DNA of 50,495 nt from Mycobacterium szulgai. GTDB lineage: Bacteria; Actinomycetota; Actinomycetes; Mycobacteriales; Mycobacteriaceae. This document shows positions 25,213 through 34,111 of the stretch, piece by piece. The position numbers and the translations under genes are program-made. A model generated the notes under the pieces. It searched no databases. It was not told the origin of the DNA and saw nothing but the letters and a program-made list of their open reading frames with translations. The number at the start of each line of letters is the position of its first letter. Position 1 is the first letter of the stretch. The stretch lies in assembly GCF_002116635.1 (NCBI RefSeq), contig NZ_LQPW01000152.1, positions 1 to 50,495 on the forward strand, written 5' to 3'.

Positions 25213-28200
25213 TCAGTAAGTCACCTCCTGGCTACGACGGCGCACTATCGTCACCTCATCACGCTGGTTGCCGGTCGGGCCCAGGTAATTGAAGGCGAAC
25301 GCGTGCTGGCCGTAGCCACCGGCCAAGTGGCTGGGTTTGATTCGGACTCGGGTCAGGGCGTTGTGGTTGCCGCCGCGCTTGTTATTGGTTTCGGTACGCG
25401 GTGTGTCCACGGTGCGCTCCTGGACGTGGTAGACGAACACCACACCGTCGGGCATGCGGTGGGAGACGATTGCGCGGCATACGTAGATGCCATTGGCATT
25501 GACGGCCTCAACCCAATCGTTGTCGCGCACTTTGATTTTCGCCGCATCGCCCGGACTCATCCACATGGTCGGCCCGCCGCGGAACAACGACAGCATGTAC
25601 AGGTTGTCCTGGTATGTGGAGTGGAACGACCACTTAGAATGCGGCGTCAAATACCTTACGGTCAGCCCGATTCCATCTTCAGTGGGACCGAGCTCGGGCT
25701 GGTCGAACAGGCGCGCCATGTCCAGCGGCGGCCGATAGACCGGCAGCTGCTCGCCGAGCTCCTCGATCCAGTCGTGGGCGAGATAGAAGTGCATCCGGCC
25801 GGTGAGGGTGTGGAACGGCTTGAGGTGCTCGATGTTGATGGTGAACGGGGCGTATCGGCGCCCGCCGGTTTCGCTGCCCGACCATTCCGGGCTGGTGATC
25901 ACGGGCACCGGACGCGCCTGGGTGTCGGCGTAGGTGATGCGCTTTTCCTCGCTGCCCTCGGCGAGGTGAGCCAGCCGCTGTCCGGTGCGCTTCTCCAGCT
26001 CGAGGAAGCCCTCGACGGCCAGCCGGCCATTGCACGTGCCGGAGAGGGCCAGAATCGTGTCGGCCATCCGGCGTGCGGTGGTGATCGCCGGACGGCCGGC
26101 GGCCGCACCGGAATTCATCACGCCGAACTTGGCGGCCAACTCGTTGACTTCCCGGAAGGGGTGCACGGTGTAGCCCTTGACCGTCATCCCGAACCTGTCG
26201 ACCAGGGGCCCCAGCGTCACCCACTTGTCGTAGGTCGCGGCGTAGTCGCGCTCGACCACGGTGAGCTTGCTCATGGTGCGCCCCGGCACCGGAACCTCGC
26301 CGGTCTGCAGCCAATCATGTTCGGTGCCATCGGGATACGCCATGGCATCCGGGGTGTCATGCTGCAGCGCGGTCAGCACCACATCGGAGCGGGTGCCCAG
26401 GTGGCGCTGGGCCAGCGCGCTGAAGGTGCGGGCGATAGCGGCGAAAGCATCGAAATCCGACCGGGTTTCCCAGGGCGGGTCGATGGCCGGGCTGAACGCG
26501 TGCACGTAGGGGTGCATGTCGGTGCTGGACAGGTCGTTCTTCTCGTACCAGGTCGCGGCGGGCAGCACCACATCGGACACCAGCGTCGTGGACGTCATCC
26601 GGAAGTCGATCGACATCATCAGATCGAGCTTGCCCTCCGGGATGCCGAACTCGGGAGGCTCGGCCTGCACGTTGGAGTCGGTGCCCAGCAGATGGCGCAG
26701 GAAGTACTCGCCGCCCTTGCCCGAGGAGCCGATCAGGTTGGCCCGCCAGACGGTCAGCACCCGCGGCCAGTTGACCGGGTTGTCCGGATCGGTGATCGCC
26801 AGCTTCAGCTTGCGCTGCGCGAGTTGTTCGGTGACATAGTCGGATACGTCGCGCCCCGCCTCCTGCGCCTCGTCGGCGACGTCGAGACTGGACCGGTCGA
26901 ACTGCGGATAGAACGGGCTCCAGCCCATGGCCGTCGCGGAGGTCATCAGGTCCATGGTGTGCTTGCCGGCGAACCGGCCGCGGCCCACCGGGCTGGTCAA
27001 CTTGTCCGCACCGTAGGCGTCGTAGCGCCACTGGTCGGTGTGGACATACCAGTAGGACGCGCCGGGCACCTGGCGGGGCGGGCGCGCCCAGTCCGTGGCG
27101 TTGGCCATTGTCTGCCATCCGGTCAGCGGACGGACCTTCTCCTGGCCGACGTAGTGGGCCCAACCGCCGCCGTTACGACCCATCGACCCGGTCAGCAGCA
27201 GCAGTGCCAACACCGAACGGTAGATGACGTCGCCGTGGAACCAATGGCAGATGCCGCCGCCCATGATGACCATGGACCGGCCGCCGGATTCCTCTGCGTT
27301 GCGGGCGAATTCTTTGGCGATGCGGATGGCTTGGGCGGCCGGCACTCCGGTGATCGACTCCTGCCAGGCCGGCGTGTTCTGCTGGGTGGCGTCGTCGTAT
27401 CCGGTGGGCCATGCGCCCGGCAGGCCGGGGCGCCGGACCGCATAGTGGGCGAGCATCAGGTCGAGCACCGTGCACACCAGATACTTGCCGACATGGCGCA
27501 CCGGTACCCCGCGGGACACCGTCTCGCCGTGGCCGTCGATGGTGTCAAAGCTGGGCAGCTCGACGAGTTCGGCCGCGCCGCCGTCTTTTTCGACACTGAG
27601 CGCAGGTATCACCGGGCCCAGGTCCAGGTTCCACTTTCCGACGCCGTCCTCGCCGAAACGAAAACCCAGCGAGCCGTGCGGGATGACCACGCGGTTGGTG
27701 ACCTCGTCCAGCAGCGCTGGTTTGAATGCCGAGTTCTCGACCTCTTCGCCAATGTCGGCGGCTGTCAAGAACTTTCCGGGCACCAGCGTGTCGCCGCGCT
27801 GTTCCAGCTTGATCAGGAACGGCAGATCGGTGTAGCGGCGGACGTAGTCGGCGAAGAACGGAACCTGTTTTTGCACATAGCATTCCGAAAGAATGACGTG
27901 GCCCATCGCCATGGCCAGGGCCGCGTCGGTGCCGGCCGCGCAGCGCATCCACTCGTCGGCAAACTTGGTGTTGTCGGCGTAATCGGGGCTTACCACAACC
28001 ACTTTGGAACCCCGGTAACGTGCCTCGGCCATCCAGTGCGCGTCGGGTGTGCGGGTGATCGGGACGTTGGAGCCCCACATCATGAGATAGGACGCGTCCC
28101 ACCAGTCCCCGGATTCGGGAACATCGGTCTGGTCACCGAACACCTGCGGCGAGGCCACCGGCAGATCGGCATACCAGTCGTAGAACGACGTCATCACGCC

Positions 28201-28863
28201 GCCGATCAGCTCGATGAACCGCGAGCCCGCGGCATGGCTGACCATCGACATGGCCGGTATCGGTGTGAAGCCGGCGACCCGGTCCGGCCCGTAGGTCTTG
28301 ATGGTGTGCACATGCGCCGCGGCGATCATCTCGGTGGCCTCGGCCCAGCTAACCCGGACCAGCCCGCCCTTGCCGCGGGCCTGCTGATAGCGCTGACGGC
28401 GCTGCGGGTCGGACTGGATGTCGGCCCACGCCAGCACCGGGTCACCGAGCCGGGCTTTGGCTTCGCGGAACATCTCGATCAGCACGCCGCGGGCATAGGG
28501 GTAGCGCACTCGGGTGGGCGAATAGCTGTACCAGGAGAACGACGCTCCGCGGGGACAACCACGCGGCTCGTATTCCGGGCGGTCCGGGCCCACCGACGGA
28601 TAGTCGGTCTGCTGCGTCTCCCAGGTGATGATCCCGTCCTTGACGTAGATCTTCCACGAGCAGGAACCGGTGCAGTTGACCCCGTGGGTGGAGCGAACCA
28701 CCTTGTCGTGACTCCAGCGGTCGCGGTAGAAGACGTCACCCTCACGGCCGCCGCGCCGGGTTACCGTGCGCAGATCGGACGAGAACTCGCCCGGCGTGAA
28801 GAAGCGCCCGCTGCGCTCCAGCAGTTCCTCGAGGTGTCCGCCGATGTGGGGAGTGACGGTCAA
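25213..28863 (-). CDS. narG: Respiratory nitrate reductase alpha subunit NarG
   Basis: This 1216-residue molybdopterin (bis-MGD) catalytic subunit reduces nitrate to nitrite on the cytoplasmic side. The FS0 [4Fe-4S] ligands H60, C64, C68 and C103 are in STHGVNCTGSCSW and EPRGCPRGASFSW. The substrate region DWYADLPVASPQVFGDQTDVPESGDWW and LMMWGSNVPITRTPDAHW matches the Nar type, including the Asp that ligates Mo. Full-length, without frameshifts. The start is a TTG backed by a perfect AAGGAGG 8 nt upstream. narGHJI is a tight operon, giving anaerobic nitrate respiration or redox balance. The orthologue is Rv1161. Confidence 0.97.
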   Translation of the reverse strand: MTVTPHIGGHLEELLERSGRFFTPGEFSSDLRTVTRRGGREGDVFYRDRWSHDKVVRSTHGVNCTGSCSWKIYVKDGIITWETQQTDYPSVGPDRPEYEPRGCPRGASFSWYSYSPTRVRYPYARGVLIEMFREAKARLGDPVLAWADIQSDPQRRQRYQQARGKGGLVRVSWAEATEMIAAAHVHTIKTYGPDRVAGFTPIPAMSMVSHAAGSRFIELIGGVMTSFYDWYADLPVASPQVFGDQTDVPESGDWWDASYLMMWGSNVPITRTPDAHWMAEARYRGSKVVVVSPDYADNTKFADEWMRCAAGTDAALAMAMGHVILSECYVQKQVPFFADYVRRYTDLPFLIKLEQRGDTLVPGKFLTAADIGEEVENSAFKPALLDEVTNRVVIPHGSLGFRFGEDGVGKWNLDLGPVIPALSVEKDGGAAELVELPSFDTIDGHGETVSRGVPVRHVGKYLVCTVLDLMLAHYAVRRPGLPGAWPTGYDDATQQNTPAWQESITGVPAAQAIRIAKEFARNAEESGGRSMVIMGGGICHWFHGDVIYRSVLALLLLTGSMGRNGGGWAHYVGQEKVRPLTGWQTMANATDWARPPRQVPGASYWYVHTDQWRYDAYGADKLTSPVGRGRFAGKHTMDLMTSATAMGWSPFYPQFDRSSLDVADEAQEAGRDVSDYVTEQLAQRKLKLAITDPDNPVNWPRVLTVWRANLIGSSGKGGEYFLRHLLGTDSNVQAEPPEFGIPEGKLDLMMSIDFRMTSTTLVSDVVLPAATWYEKNDLSSTDMHPYVHAFSPAIDPPWETRSDFDAFAAIARTFSALAQRHLGTRSDVVLTALQHDTPDAMAYPDGTEHDWLQTGEVPVPGRTMSKLTVVERDYAATYDKWVTLGPLVDRFGMTVKGYTVHPFREVNELAAKFGVMNSGAAAGRPAITTARRMADTILALSGTCNGRLAVEGFLELEKRTGQRLAHLAEGSEEKRITYADTQARPVPVITSPEWSGSETGGRRYAPFTINIEHLKPFHTLTGRMHFYLAHDWIEELGEQLPVYRPPLDMARLFDQPELGPTEDGIGLTVRYLTPHSKWSFHSTYQDNLYMLSLFRGGPTMWMSPGDAAKIKVRDNDWVEAVNANGIYVCRAIVSHRMPDGVVFVYHVQERTVDTPRTETNNKRGGNHNALTRVRIKPSHLAGGYGQHAFAFNYLGPTGNQRDEVTIVRRRSQEVTY

Positions 28864-28871
28864 GCGATAGG

Positions 28872-28878
28872 CCTCCTT
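28872..28878 (-). promoter_or_regulatory. Strong ribosome binding site fixing the narG TTG start
   Basis: AAGGAGG on the minus strand ends 8 nt before the TTG at 28861-28863. No ATG or GTG in frame nearby has comparable spacing, so this decides the narG start. Confidence 0.75.
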
Positions 28879-28990
28879 GCCCTGGTCAGCGCTTAGCTAC
28901 CGGCACGATCGTTCATACCCCATGGTTCACCGCCATATGCAGCATCGCGACAACAACTCGCTGGAAATTTGCTGTATAGGGCCTGTGGAT

Positions 28991-29383
28991 TCACATTGCC
29001 TTCGCCAGATCGCCAAGCCAGGCACGATCGGCCGGCACCCAATCGACGTCTTGCAGTTCGGCCGCGGTGACCCACCGCAGCGCCCGATGGTCGTGCGGGT
29101 GGGGTTCGCCGCGCAGCAGGCTCACCTGATACGCACGCAGTGTCGTGGTGTCACTCAATGCGACGTCGGCGCCGATACGCTGGCCCACCGCGACGTCCTC
29201 AACCCGCAGACCCAGCTCCTCGGCCAGCTCGCGGGCCAGCGCGGCGGGCTCGGTCTCCCCCGGCGCGACCTTTCCGCCGGGAAGTTCCCAGCGACCCGCC
29301 AATTCCGGTGGCCGATCGCGTTGCGCCACCAGGACCGCATCACCGGAGAAGATCGCTCCGGCGACGACGATCAGGTTCGGCAT
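28991..29383 (-). CDS. mutT2: Nudix hydrolase MutT2
   Basis: This 130-residue nucleotide-pool sanitising Nudix enzyme has the Nudix box G-x5-E-x7-REUxEExGU as GGKVAPGETEPAALARELAEELGL. The N-terminal strand is IVVAGAIFSGDAVLVAQRDRPPELAGRWELP. The family hydrolyses dCTP, 5-methyl-dCTP and 8-oxo-dGTP. The ATG at 29383 (MPNLIVVAGA) aligns with Rv1160. It lies 127 bp upstream of narG on the same strand and diverges from the pterin dehydratase gene across a 26-bp spacer that holds a perfect palindrome. Confidence 0.93.
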   Translation of the reverse strand: MPNLIVVAGAIFSGDAVLVAQRDRPPELAGRWELPGGKVAPGETEPAALARELAEELGLRVEDVAVGQRIGADVALSDTTTLRAYQVSLLRGEPHPHDHRALRWVTAAELQDVDWVPADRAWLGDLAKAM

Positions 29384-29390
29384 GCCCAGT

Positions 29391-29404
29391 GACGGTATAC
29401 CGTC
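29391..29404. promoter_or_regulatory. 14-bp perfect palindrome between divergent starts
   Basis: GACGGTATACCGTC reads the same on both strands and fills most of the 26 bp between the mutT2 and pterin dehydratase start codons. The centre GTATAC carries a -10-like TATAC in each direction, so it could be an overlapping leaderless promoter pair or an operator. Confidence 0.55.
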
Positions 29405-29409
29405 GAGGT

Positions 29410-29694
29410 ATGGCTGTGTTAACCGATGAGCAAGTCGACGCCGCACTGCCCGACCTCAGCGGCTGGCAGCGCGCCGACGGCGCCCTGCGCCGATCGATCA
29501 AGTTTCCCTCCTTTTTGGCCGGCATCGACGCCGTGCGGCGGGTGGCCGAGCACGCCGAGGAGAAAGATCACCACCCGGATATCGATATCCGTTGGCGGAC
29601 AGTAACTTTCGCGCTGGTGACGCATTCCGAGGGTGGCATCACCCAGAACGACGTCGACATGGCGCGCGATATTAACGGGATAGTCGAGACGTAG
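29410..29694 (+). CDS. Pterin-4a-carbinolamine dehydratase-like protein
   Basis: This 94-residue protein has the PCD/DCoH fold. The family motif is clear: FLAGIDAVRRVAEHAEEKDHHPD, then a strand with W and TFALVTHSEGGITQNDVDMARDI. The paired His of HHPD and the later His fit the active site that dehydrates 4a-hydroxy-tetrahydropterin. The biological substrate in mycobacteria is unclear, as they lack a well-known pterin-dependent hydroxylase pathway. The ATG at 29410 is 6 nt after the palindrome, so a leaderless or near-leaderless transcript is likely. Corresponds to Rv1159A. Confidence 0.9.
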   Translation: MAVLTDEQVDAALPDLSGWQRADGALRRSIKFPSFLAGIDAVRRVAEHAEEKDHHPDIDIRWRTVTFALVTHSEGGITQNDVDMARDINGIVET

Positions 29695-29723
29695 CCCGGG
29701 CCCCTGTGTGAACATTGCCTTCA

Positions 29724-31310
29724 ATGGCGCTGCACAGATCGGCCCCGGTGAGGTTCGCGCTGGCACTAGCGCTGGCAATGGCAGGGACAGGGGTCGCGTG
29801 CGCCCATCGCGATTCGCCGCCGAACGCCCAGCCGCCGTCGGCGTCCGCGCCTGCCCCGCCTGCTACGGTCGTGCACCCAGCGGCGCAATACCAGCCGGGC
29901 CCCTGCCCCACGGTGCCGCAGCCCTCGCCACAGCTGGCCACGGCGCACTGCGCCACGCTGGTGGTGCCGGAGAATCGCAGCAAGCCCGGTGGGCGCACGC
30001 TGCGGCTGGCAGTCGCTATCGTCCCGTCGGAAACCCAGCCGGCCGCCGCCGAGCCGATTGTTTTCTTCACCGGTGGACCCGGTGAGGACGCGATCATCGA
30101 CCCGCCGATCGCCGAGGGAGTGGGTCTCAACCGCAACCGCGATCTGATCCTGCTTGCCCAGCGCGGCAATCATTCGTCGCAGCCCGCGCTGACCTGCCCG
30201 GAGATCGATCAGTTCGTCGCGCGCCGGGCGGGCCTGGTCTACGACGCGGCGAGCACCGGAGACGAGTACGTACAAGCGGTGCGGACCTGCCACGACCGGC
30301 TAGCAGGCGGCGCGGACCTGTCGGCCTTCAACTCCACCGAGAGCGCCTACGACCTGATCGACTTGCGCAATGCGCTGCACATCAACCAGTGGAATGTGTT
30401 CTCCCACTCCTACGGCACCGACCTGGCGTTGATCTACTCGCGGCTGGACGCGCCGGCCATCCGCTCGCTGGTATTGGACGGGTCGACGCCGCCGTCGATC
30501 TCGAGTCCGAGTTGGACCTGGGGCAGCGCGCGGGAAGCGTTCGACAACATGATGAGCGCGTGTACGGTCCAACCGGACTGCCAGGCGCACTATCCCAACC
30601 TTGCCGACACCTTCGTCCGGCAGGTCAACGAACTCGAGGCACATCCGGTGACCACCACGGTCAACGTCGAAGGCGTGGGCGACACCAAGATTGTGCTCGA
30701 CGGCGGCGCGCTGCTGAACTGGATGGTCCCGATGGGAACCCACTTTCCGGCCGAATTGCCCGCCGCCATCGACGAACTCGCGCACGGCAACCCAACGCGG
30801 ATCGCCAAGCAGTGGGCGATGGCCTGGGTACACCCCGCCAAGGTGGGCGTCATGGGCTGGGGCCTGAGCTTGAGTGTCTGGTGCAGCGAATGGGTTCCGT
30901 TCGACTCAGCCGACGACCAACTGCGTGCCGCCCGACAGGCTTTCGCCGCGCTGCCCGACTCGGTGCGCGCACAGGCGCCACAACTGCCGTTCCTGCGGCA
31001 GGCATGCGCTGCCTGGAACGTGCCCAAGGCCTCGGACTGGGTGCGCGGGATCAGCGTCGCGGCGATGCCGGCGCTGGCGCTGTCGGGCAGCTATGACGGA
31101 CAAACCGGCGCGGCGTCGGGACAGTATGTGGCCCAGCATCTTCCGCATGCGATTTCGGTGACAGTGCCCGGTGTCGCACACGGAATCTACGCCGACCACT
31201 GCGGTGCCCTCATCATCGCGTCGTTCTTCGACAACCCGCAACAGCCCGACACCAGCTGTATCAACTCGACGCAGCCGCCGCGCTACGTCATCGCCCCGCC
31301 ACCACCGTGA
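29724..31310 (+). CDS. Exported alpha/beta hydrolase, TAP/SlpD/Hip1-like serine peptidase family
   Basis: An N-terminal signal segment (RFALALALAMAGTGVACAH) with a poor lipobox-like GVAC starts this 528-residue protein, followed by a Pro/Ala linker. The hydrolase core has FFTGGPGEDA (oxyanion region), a nucleophile-elbow FSHSYGTD in which the residue two before Ser is Ser rather than Gly, and a TAP-like C-terminal domain ending VPGVAHGIYADHCGALI with the probable catalytic His. This pattern is that of mycobacterial Rv2223c/Rv2224c (Hip1/CaeA)-type proteins. The ATG at 29724 was preferred to a TTG at 29715; neither has a clear ribosome site. Its stop overlaps the next start by 4 bp. I recall no such gene here in M. 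tuberculosis. Confidence 0.85.
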   Translation: MALHRSAPVRFALALALAMAGTGVACAHRDSPPNAQPPSASAPAPPATVVHPAAQYQPGPCPTVPQPSPQLATAHCATLVVPENRSKPGGRTLRLAVAIVPSETQPAAAEPIVFFTGGPGEDAIIDPPIAEGVGLNRNRDLILLAQRGNHSSQPALTCPEIDQFVARRAGLVYDAASTGDEYVQAVRTCHDRLAGGADLSAFNSTESAYDLIDLRNALHINQWNVFSHSYGTDLALIYSRLDAPAIRSLVLDGSTPPSISSPSWTWGSAREAFDNMMSACTVQPDCQAHYPNLADTFVRQVNELEAHPVTTTVNVEGVGDTKIVLDGGALLNWMVPMGTHFPAELPAAIDELAHGNPTRIAKQWAMAWVHPAKVGVMGWGLSLSVWCSEWVPFDSADDQLRAARQAFAALPDSVRAQAPQLPFLRQACAAWNVPKASDWVRGISVAAMPALALSGSYDGQTGAASGQYVAQHLPHAISVTVPGVAHGIYADHCGALIIASFFDNPQQPDTSCINSTQPPRYVIAPPPP

Positions 31311-32797
31311 CGGTGACTCGTCGGGCTCTGCTGAGCGGCACCGTGGCGGGGGCAGCGGCCCTTGGGCTGGCGTCGTGTTCGTCGAAACCTGCTGAGCCGG
31401 TTAAGCCCGCATCCGCGTTCGACGAGCTCGACAGCAAGATCACCGCGGGCATGAAGGCCTACCGGATCCCGGGAGCCGCGGTTGGCGTCTGGGCCGACGG
31501 CCGAGAATATCTCAAGGGTTACGGCGTCACCAACGTCGACCATCCGCTACCGGTCGACGCCGACACCATGTTCCGGATCGGTTCCACCACAAAGACTTTC
31601 ACCGGCACCACGATGATGCGGCTGGTGGACGAGGGCAAGGTCGACCTGGATGCCCCGGTGCGCCGCCATCTTCCGGAGTTCGCCGTCGCCGACCCGGTTG
31701 CTAGCGGCGGCGTGACGGTACGCCAGCTGCTCAACCACACGCCGGGCTGGCTGGGTGACGACGTTGAGGACTTCGGGCGCGGCGACGACGCGGTCAGCCG
31801 TTATGTCGCGTCGATGACGCGGCTGCCGCAGCTGAACCCGCCGGGGGCCGTATTCGCCTACAACAATGCGGGTTTGGTGGTGGCGGGCCGGATCATCGAG
31901 GTCGTCACCGGGTCGACCTACGAAACGGCGGTACAGAACCTGCTGCTCGATCCGCTGCAGCTGGGCCACACCCACTACTTCTCCGACCAGATCATCGGCC
32001 TCAATGTCGCAGCCGCACACAATGTCGTCGACGGCAAAGCCGTTGTGGATACCGGCTTTTGGCACTTCCCGCGCAGTTGCAACCCCACCGGCGGGCTGAT
32101 CTCCAATGCCCGGGATCAGCTGCGCTACGCAAGGTTTCATCTCGGCGACGGCACCGCACCGAACGGGACCCGGGTGCTGAGCGGGCAAGCGCTGACCGCG
32201 ATGCGTTCAAACCCCGGCGCCGGCGGGACATTACAGGTCGAACTCACCGGGATGGGTGTGGCCTGGATGCTGCGGCCCTCCGCGGAGAACGTGACCATTG
32301 TCCAGCACGGCGGCACCTGGAACGGGCAACGGTCGGGGTTTTTCATGGTGCCCGAACGGAAGTTCGCCATGACGCTGCTGACCAATTCCGAAGGCGGGGC
32401 CGCGCTCCTGATCGACCTGTTCGCCGACGACTGGGCGCTGCGCCGGTTCGCGGCGGTGAGCAATCTGCCCGCCACAGCACAACACCTCGGCGCCAGTGAC
32501 CTCGCGCCGTATGTAGGACGATACGTCGCCGAACTGGTCCCCGAATCCGGCGATCTTGAGCGGGCAGTCATCGAATTCCGTTCGGGCAACGGCCAATTGG
32601 ATGGCGCCATGAACGACGGCGGCACCGATCCAGGCAGCCCGTTCGGCCTTGCCTTCTACCGGCCGGACTACGGCCTCGACCTCGCAGCCGACGGCAAGCC
32701 GACGGGCACCCGCTCAAATTTCATCCGCGACCCGGTCGGCAACGTCATTTGGTTCCGCACCCATGGGCGGCTGTTCCGCCGCGAATACCTGCCGTAG
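31307..32797 (+). CDS. Tat-exported lipoprotein of the beta-lactamase/EstB (class C-like) family
   Basis: This 496-residue protein starts with MTVTRRALLSGTVAG, giving a twin-Arg motif, followed by the lipobox LASC (C24): a Tat lipoprotein. The serine hydrolase core has S93-T-T-K96 (S-x-x-K), Y185-N-N187 (Y-x-N) and H334-G-G, the three motifs of penicillin-recognising and EstB-type enzymes. True beta-lactamase, esterase or D-aminopeptidase activity cannot be separated from sequence. The GTG start overlaps the upstream hydrolase stop as GTGA, so the two exported hydrolases are translated together and may act on the same envelope substrate. Its 3' end overlaps convergent pimE by 53 bp. Confidence 0.88.
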   Translation: MTVTRRALLSGTVAGAAALGLASCSSKPAEPVKPASAFDELDSKITAGMKAYRIPGAAVGVWADGREYLKGYGVTNVDHPLPVDADTMFRIGSTTKTFTGTTMMRLVDEGKVDLDAPVRRHLPEFAVADPVASGGVTVRQLLNHTPGWLGDDVEDFGRGDDAVSRYVASMTRLPQLNPPGAVFAYNNAGLVVAGRIIEVVTGSTYETAVQNLLLDPLQLGHTHYFSDQIIGLNVAAAHNVVDGKAVVDTGFWHFPRSCNPTGGLISNARDQLRYARFHLGDGTAPNGTRVLSGQALTAMRSNPGAGGTLQVELTGMGVAWMLRPSAENVTIVQHGGTWNGQRSGFFMVPERKFAMTLLTNSEGGAALLIDLFADDWALRRFAAVSNLPATAQHLGASDLAPYVGRYVAELVPESGDLERAVIEFRSGNGQLDGAMNDGGTDPGSPFGLAFYRPDYGLDLAADGKPTGTRSNFIRDPVGNVIWFRTHGRLFRREYLP

Positions 32798-33908
32798 CGA
32801 TCCAACCCAGGGTGGCTAGCGTCGCCACCAGGTAGGTCAGCCCGGCCCAGGCCAGATACCACGGCCGGCTGATCTGCCAGATGTTTGGTTGGGCAAAGCT
32901 CAGCAACCAGGGGACGCCCACGATGGTCAGCGCCAACCACCCCCAGCCCAGAATGCGAGCCCCGAGGCGCGCGCGCAGCGGCCCGTGCAGCAGCCAAATC
33001 ATCAACGGCACCAGCCACACCCAGTGGTGTGTCCACGAGATCGGCGAGGCCAGCAGCCCGAACATCTCGACTACCAGCAGCTTGCCCAGCTGATCCGATG
33101 CGTCAAGGGCCCGCCACGCCAGGACGGCCAACACGGCGGTGACGGCGATCCCGGCTAGGACCAGCGGACCAAAACCGGCGTCGTAGCCGAGAATCCGCGA
33201 GATCGCGCCGCGCCAGGATTGGTTGAACGACGTGGCGATCGGGCCGACCCGGCGGGCGTCGCCCAGCAGATCGGTGAAGTAGTAGCGGGCTTGGTCGCCC
33301 ACCACCACCAGCGACACCGCCACGGTGCCCAGGAAGGCGACCGCGGACAACACGGCGGCCCACCACCGCCGAACCCCGACGAGATAAATGCCGGCGACCG
33401 CCGGCGTCAGCTTGATTCCGGCCGCCACGCCTACCAGCAGTCCGGTCAGCCAGGACCGCGTGGTGTAGACCCCCCACAACACCGCGAGCATCAGCAACAC
33501 GTTGACCTGGCCGTAGTCGAACGTGCTGCGCAGCGGCTCAAGCCAGATGGCAACCGCGGTCCACACCATCGCGGCGCGGTGGCCGTCGTCCTTGGCGACC
33601 CCCATCAGGCGCTGGGTTAACCGGACCGCGCCGTACAGCGCGGCCATCGTTGCCAACTGCCACAAAAAGGCGACCACGCCGAACGGCAGCAGGTGCAGCG
33701 GATAGAAGACGACCGCCGCGAATGGCGGATAGGTGAATGGCAGCGGGAAGTCGGGCGTCTGGTCGGCGTAGACGTAGCTGTAGAGCGTGCCGGGATGGTC
33801 GAGCGCGGCCCCGCCGCCAAGGTAGACGTGCAGGTCAACGAAGTTTGCGCCGTGGGGAGCCAGATAGGTCCAAGCGAATCGCGCGGCAATGCTGAGGACC
33901 AGCAGCAA
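32745..33908 (-). CDS. pimE: Polyprenol-phosphate-mannose-dependent mannosyltransferase PimE
   Basis: This GT87-type integral membrane mannosyltransferase adds the fifth, alpha-1,2-linked mannose to make AcPIM5 on the periplasmic side. The 387 residues shown carry about ten hydrophobic helices and the loop GANFVDLHVYLGGGAALDHPG, whose Asp is in the catalytic region of this family, plus LPFTYPPFAA and ASPISWTHHWVWL. The coordinates use a TTG at 33908. In-frame codons upstream to about 33983 (ARVGQINTTSPAPAARAAP) look similar to my memory of the M. tuberculosis N-terminus but contain no ATG, GTG or TTG before a TGA, so the true start is unresolved. Orthologue Rv1159. Confidence 0.88.
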   Translation of the reverse strand: MLLVLSIAARFAWTYLAPHGANFVDLHVYLGGGAALDHPGTLYSYVYADQTPDFPLPFTYPPFAAVVFYPLHLLPFGVVAFLWQLATMAALYGAVRLTQRLMGVAKDDGHRAAMVWTAVAIWLEPLRSTFDYGQVNVLLMLAVLWGVYTTRSWLTGLLVGVAAGIKLTPAVAGIYLVGVRRWWAAVLSAVAFLGTVAVSLVVVGDQARYYFTDLLGDARRVGPIATSFNQSWRGAISRILGYDAGFGPLVLAGIAVTAVLAVLAWRALDASDQLGKLLVVEMFGLLASPISWTHHWVWLVPLMIWLLHGPLRARLGARILGWGWLALTIVGVPWLLSFAQPNIWQISRPWYLAWAGLTYLVATLATLGWIATAGIRGGTAAHGCGTK

Positions 33909-34111
33909 CGGCGCCGCGCGTGCCGCCGGGGCGGGTGAAGTGGTGTTTATCTGCCCGACTCTAGCGAGCGCGTTGCGGCCTGGTCACTGCCGCCACTCGT
34001 ATCGGTAACGATCACATAAATGCCACACGTGTCACTTGAGTCACATCTGTACCGCGATAGCTTCGTCCCCAGGTCCTGTGGGGGACCAGCCATCGACAAG
34101 CAGGGAGAGTC

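Noticed and set aside
25303..28896. A 1197-residue frame antisense to narG
   Set aside because: High-GC third-position bias keeps it open; it has His/Arg/Gly-rich, domain-free content opposite a fully conserved NarG.
28864..28990. DosR-type or other recognisable operator upstream of narG
   Set aside because: I read the 127 bp on both strands and saw no DosR-like inverted repeat; only a weak CCTATACAG resembling a -10.
33918..34029. A short upstream ORF starting GTG-ATC ahead of pimE on the minus strand
   Set aside because: About 22 codons with no ribosome site and no conservation known to me; more likely part of the 5' leader.
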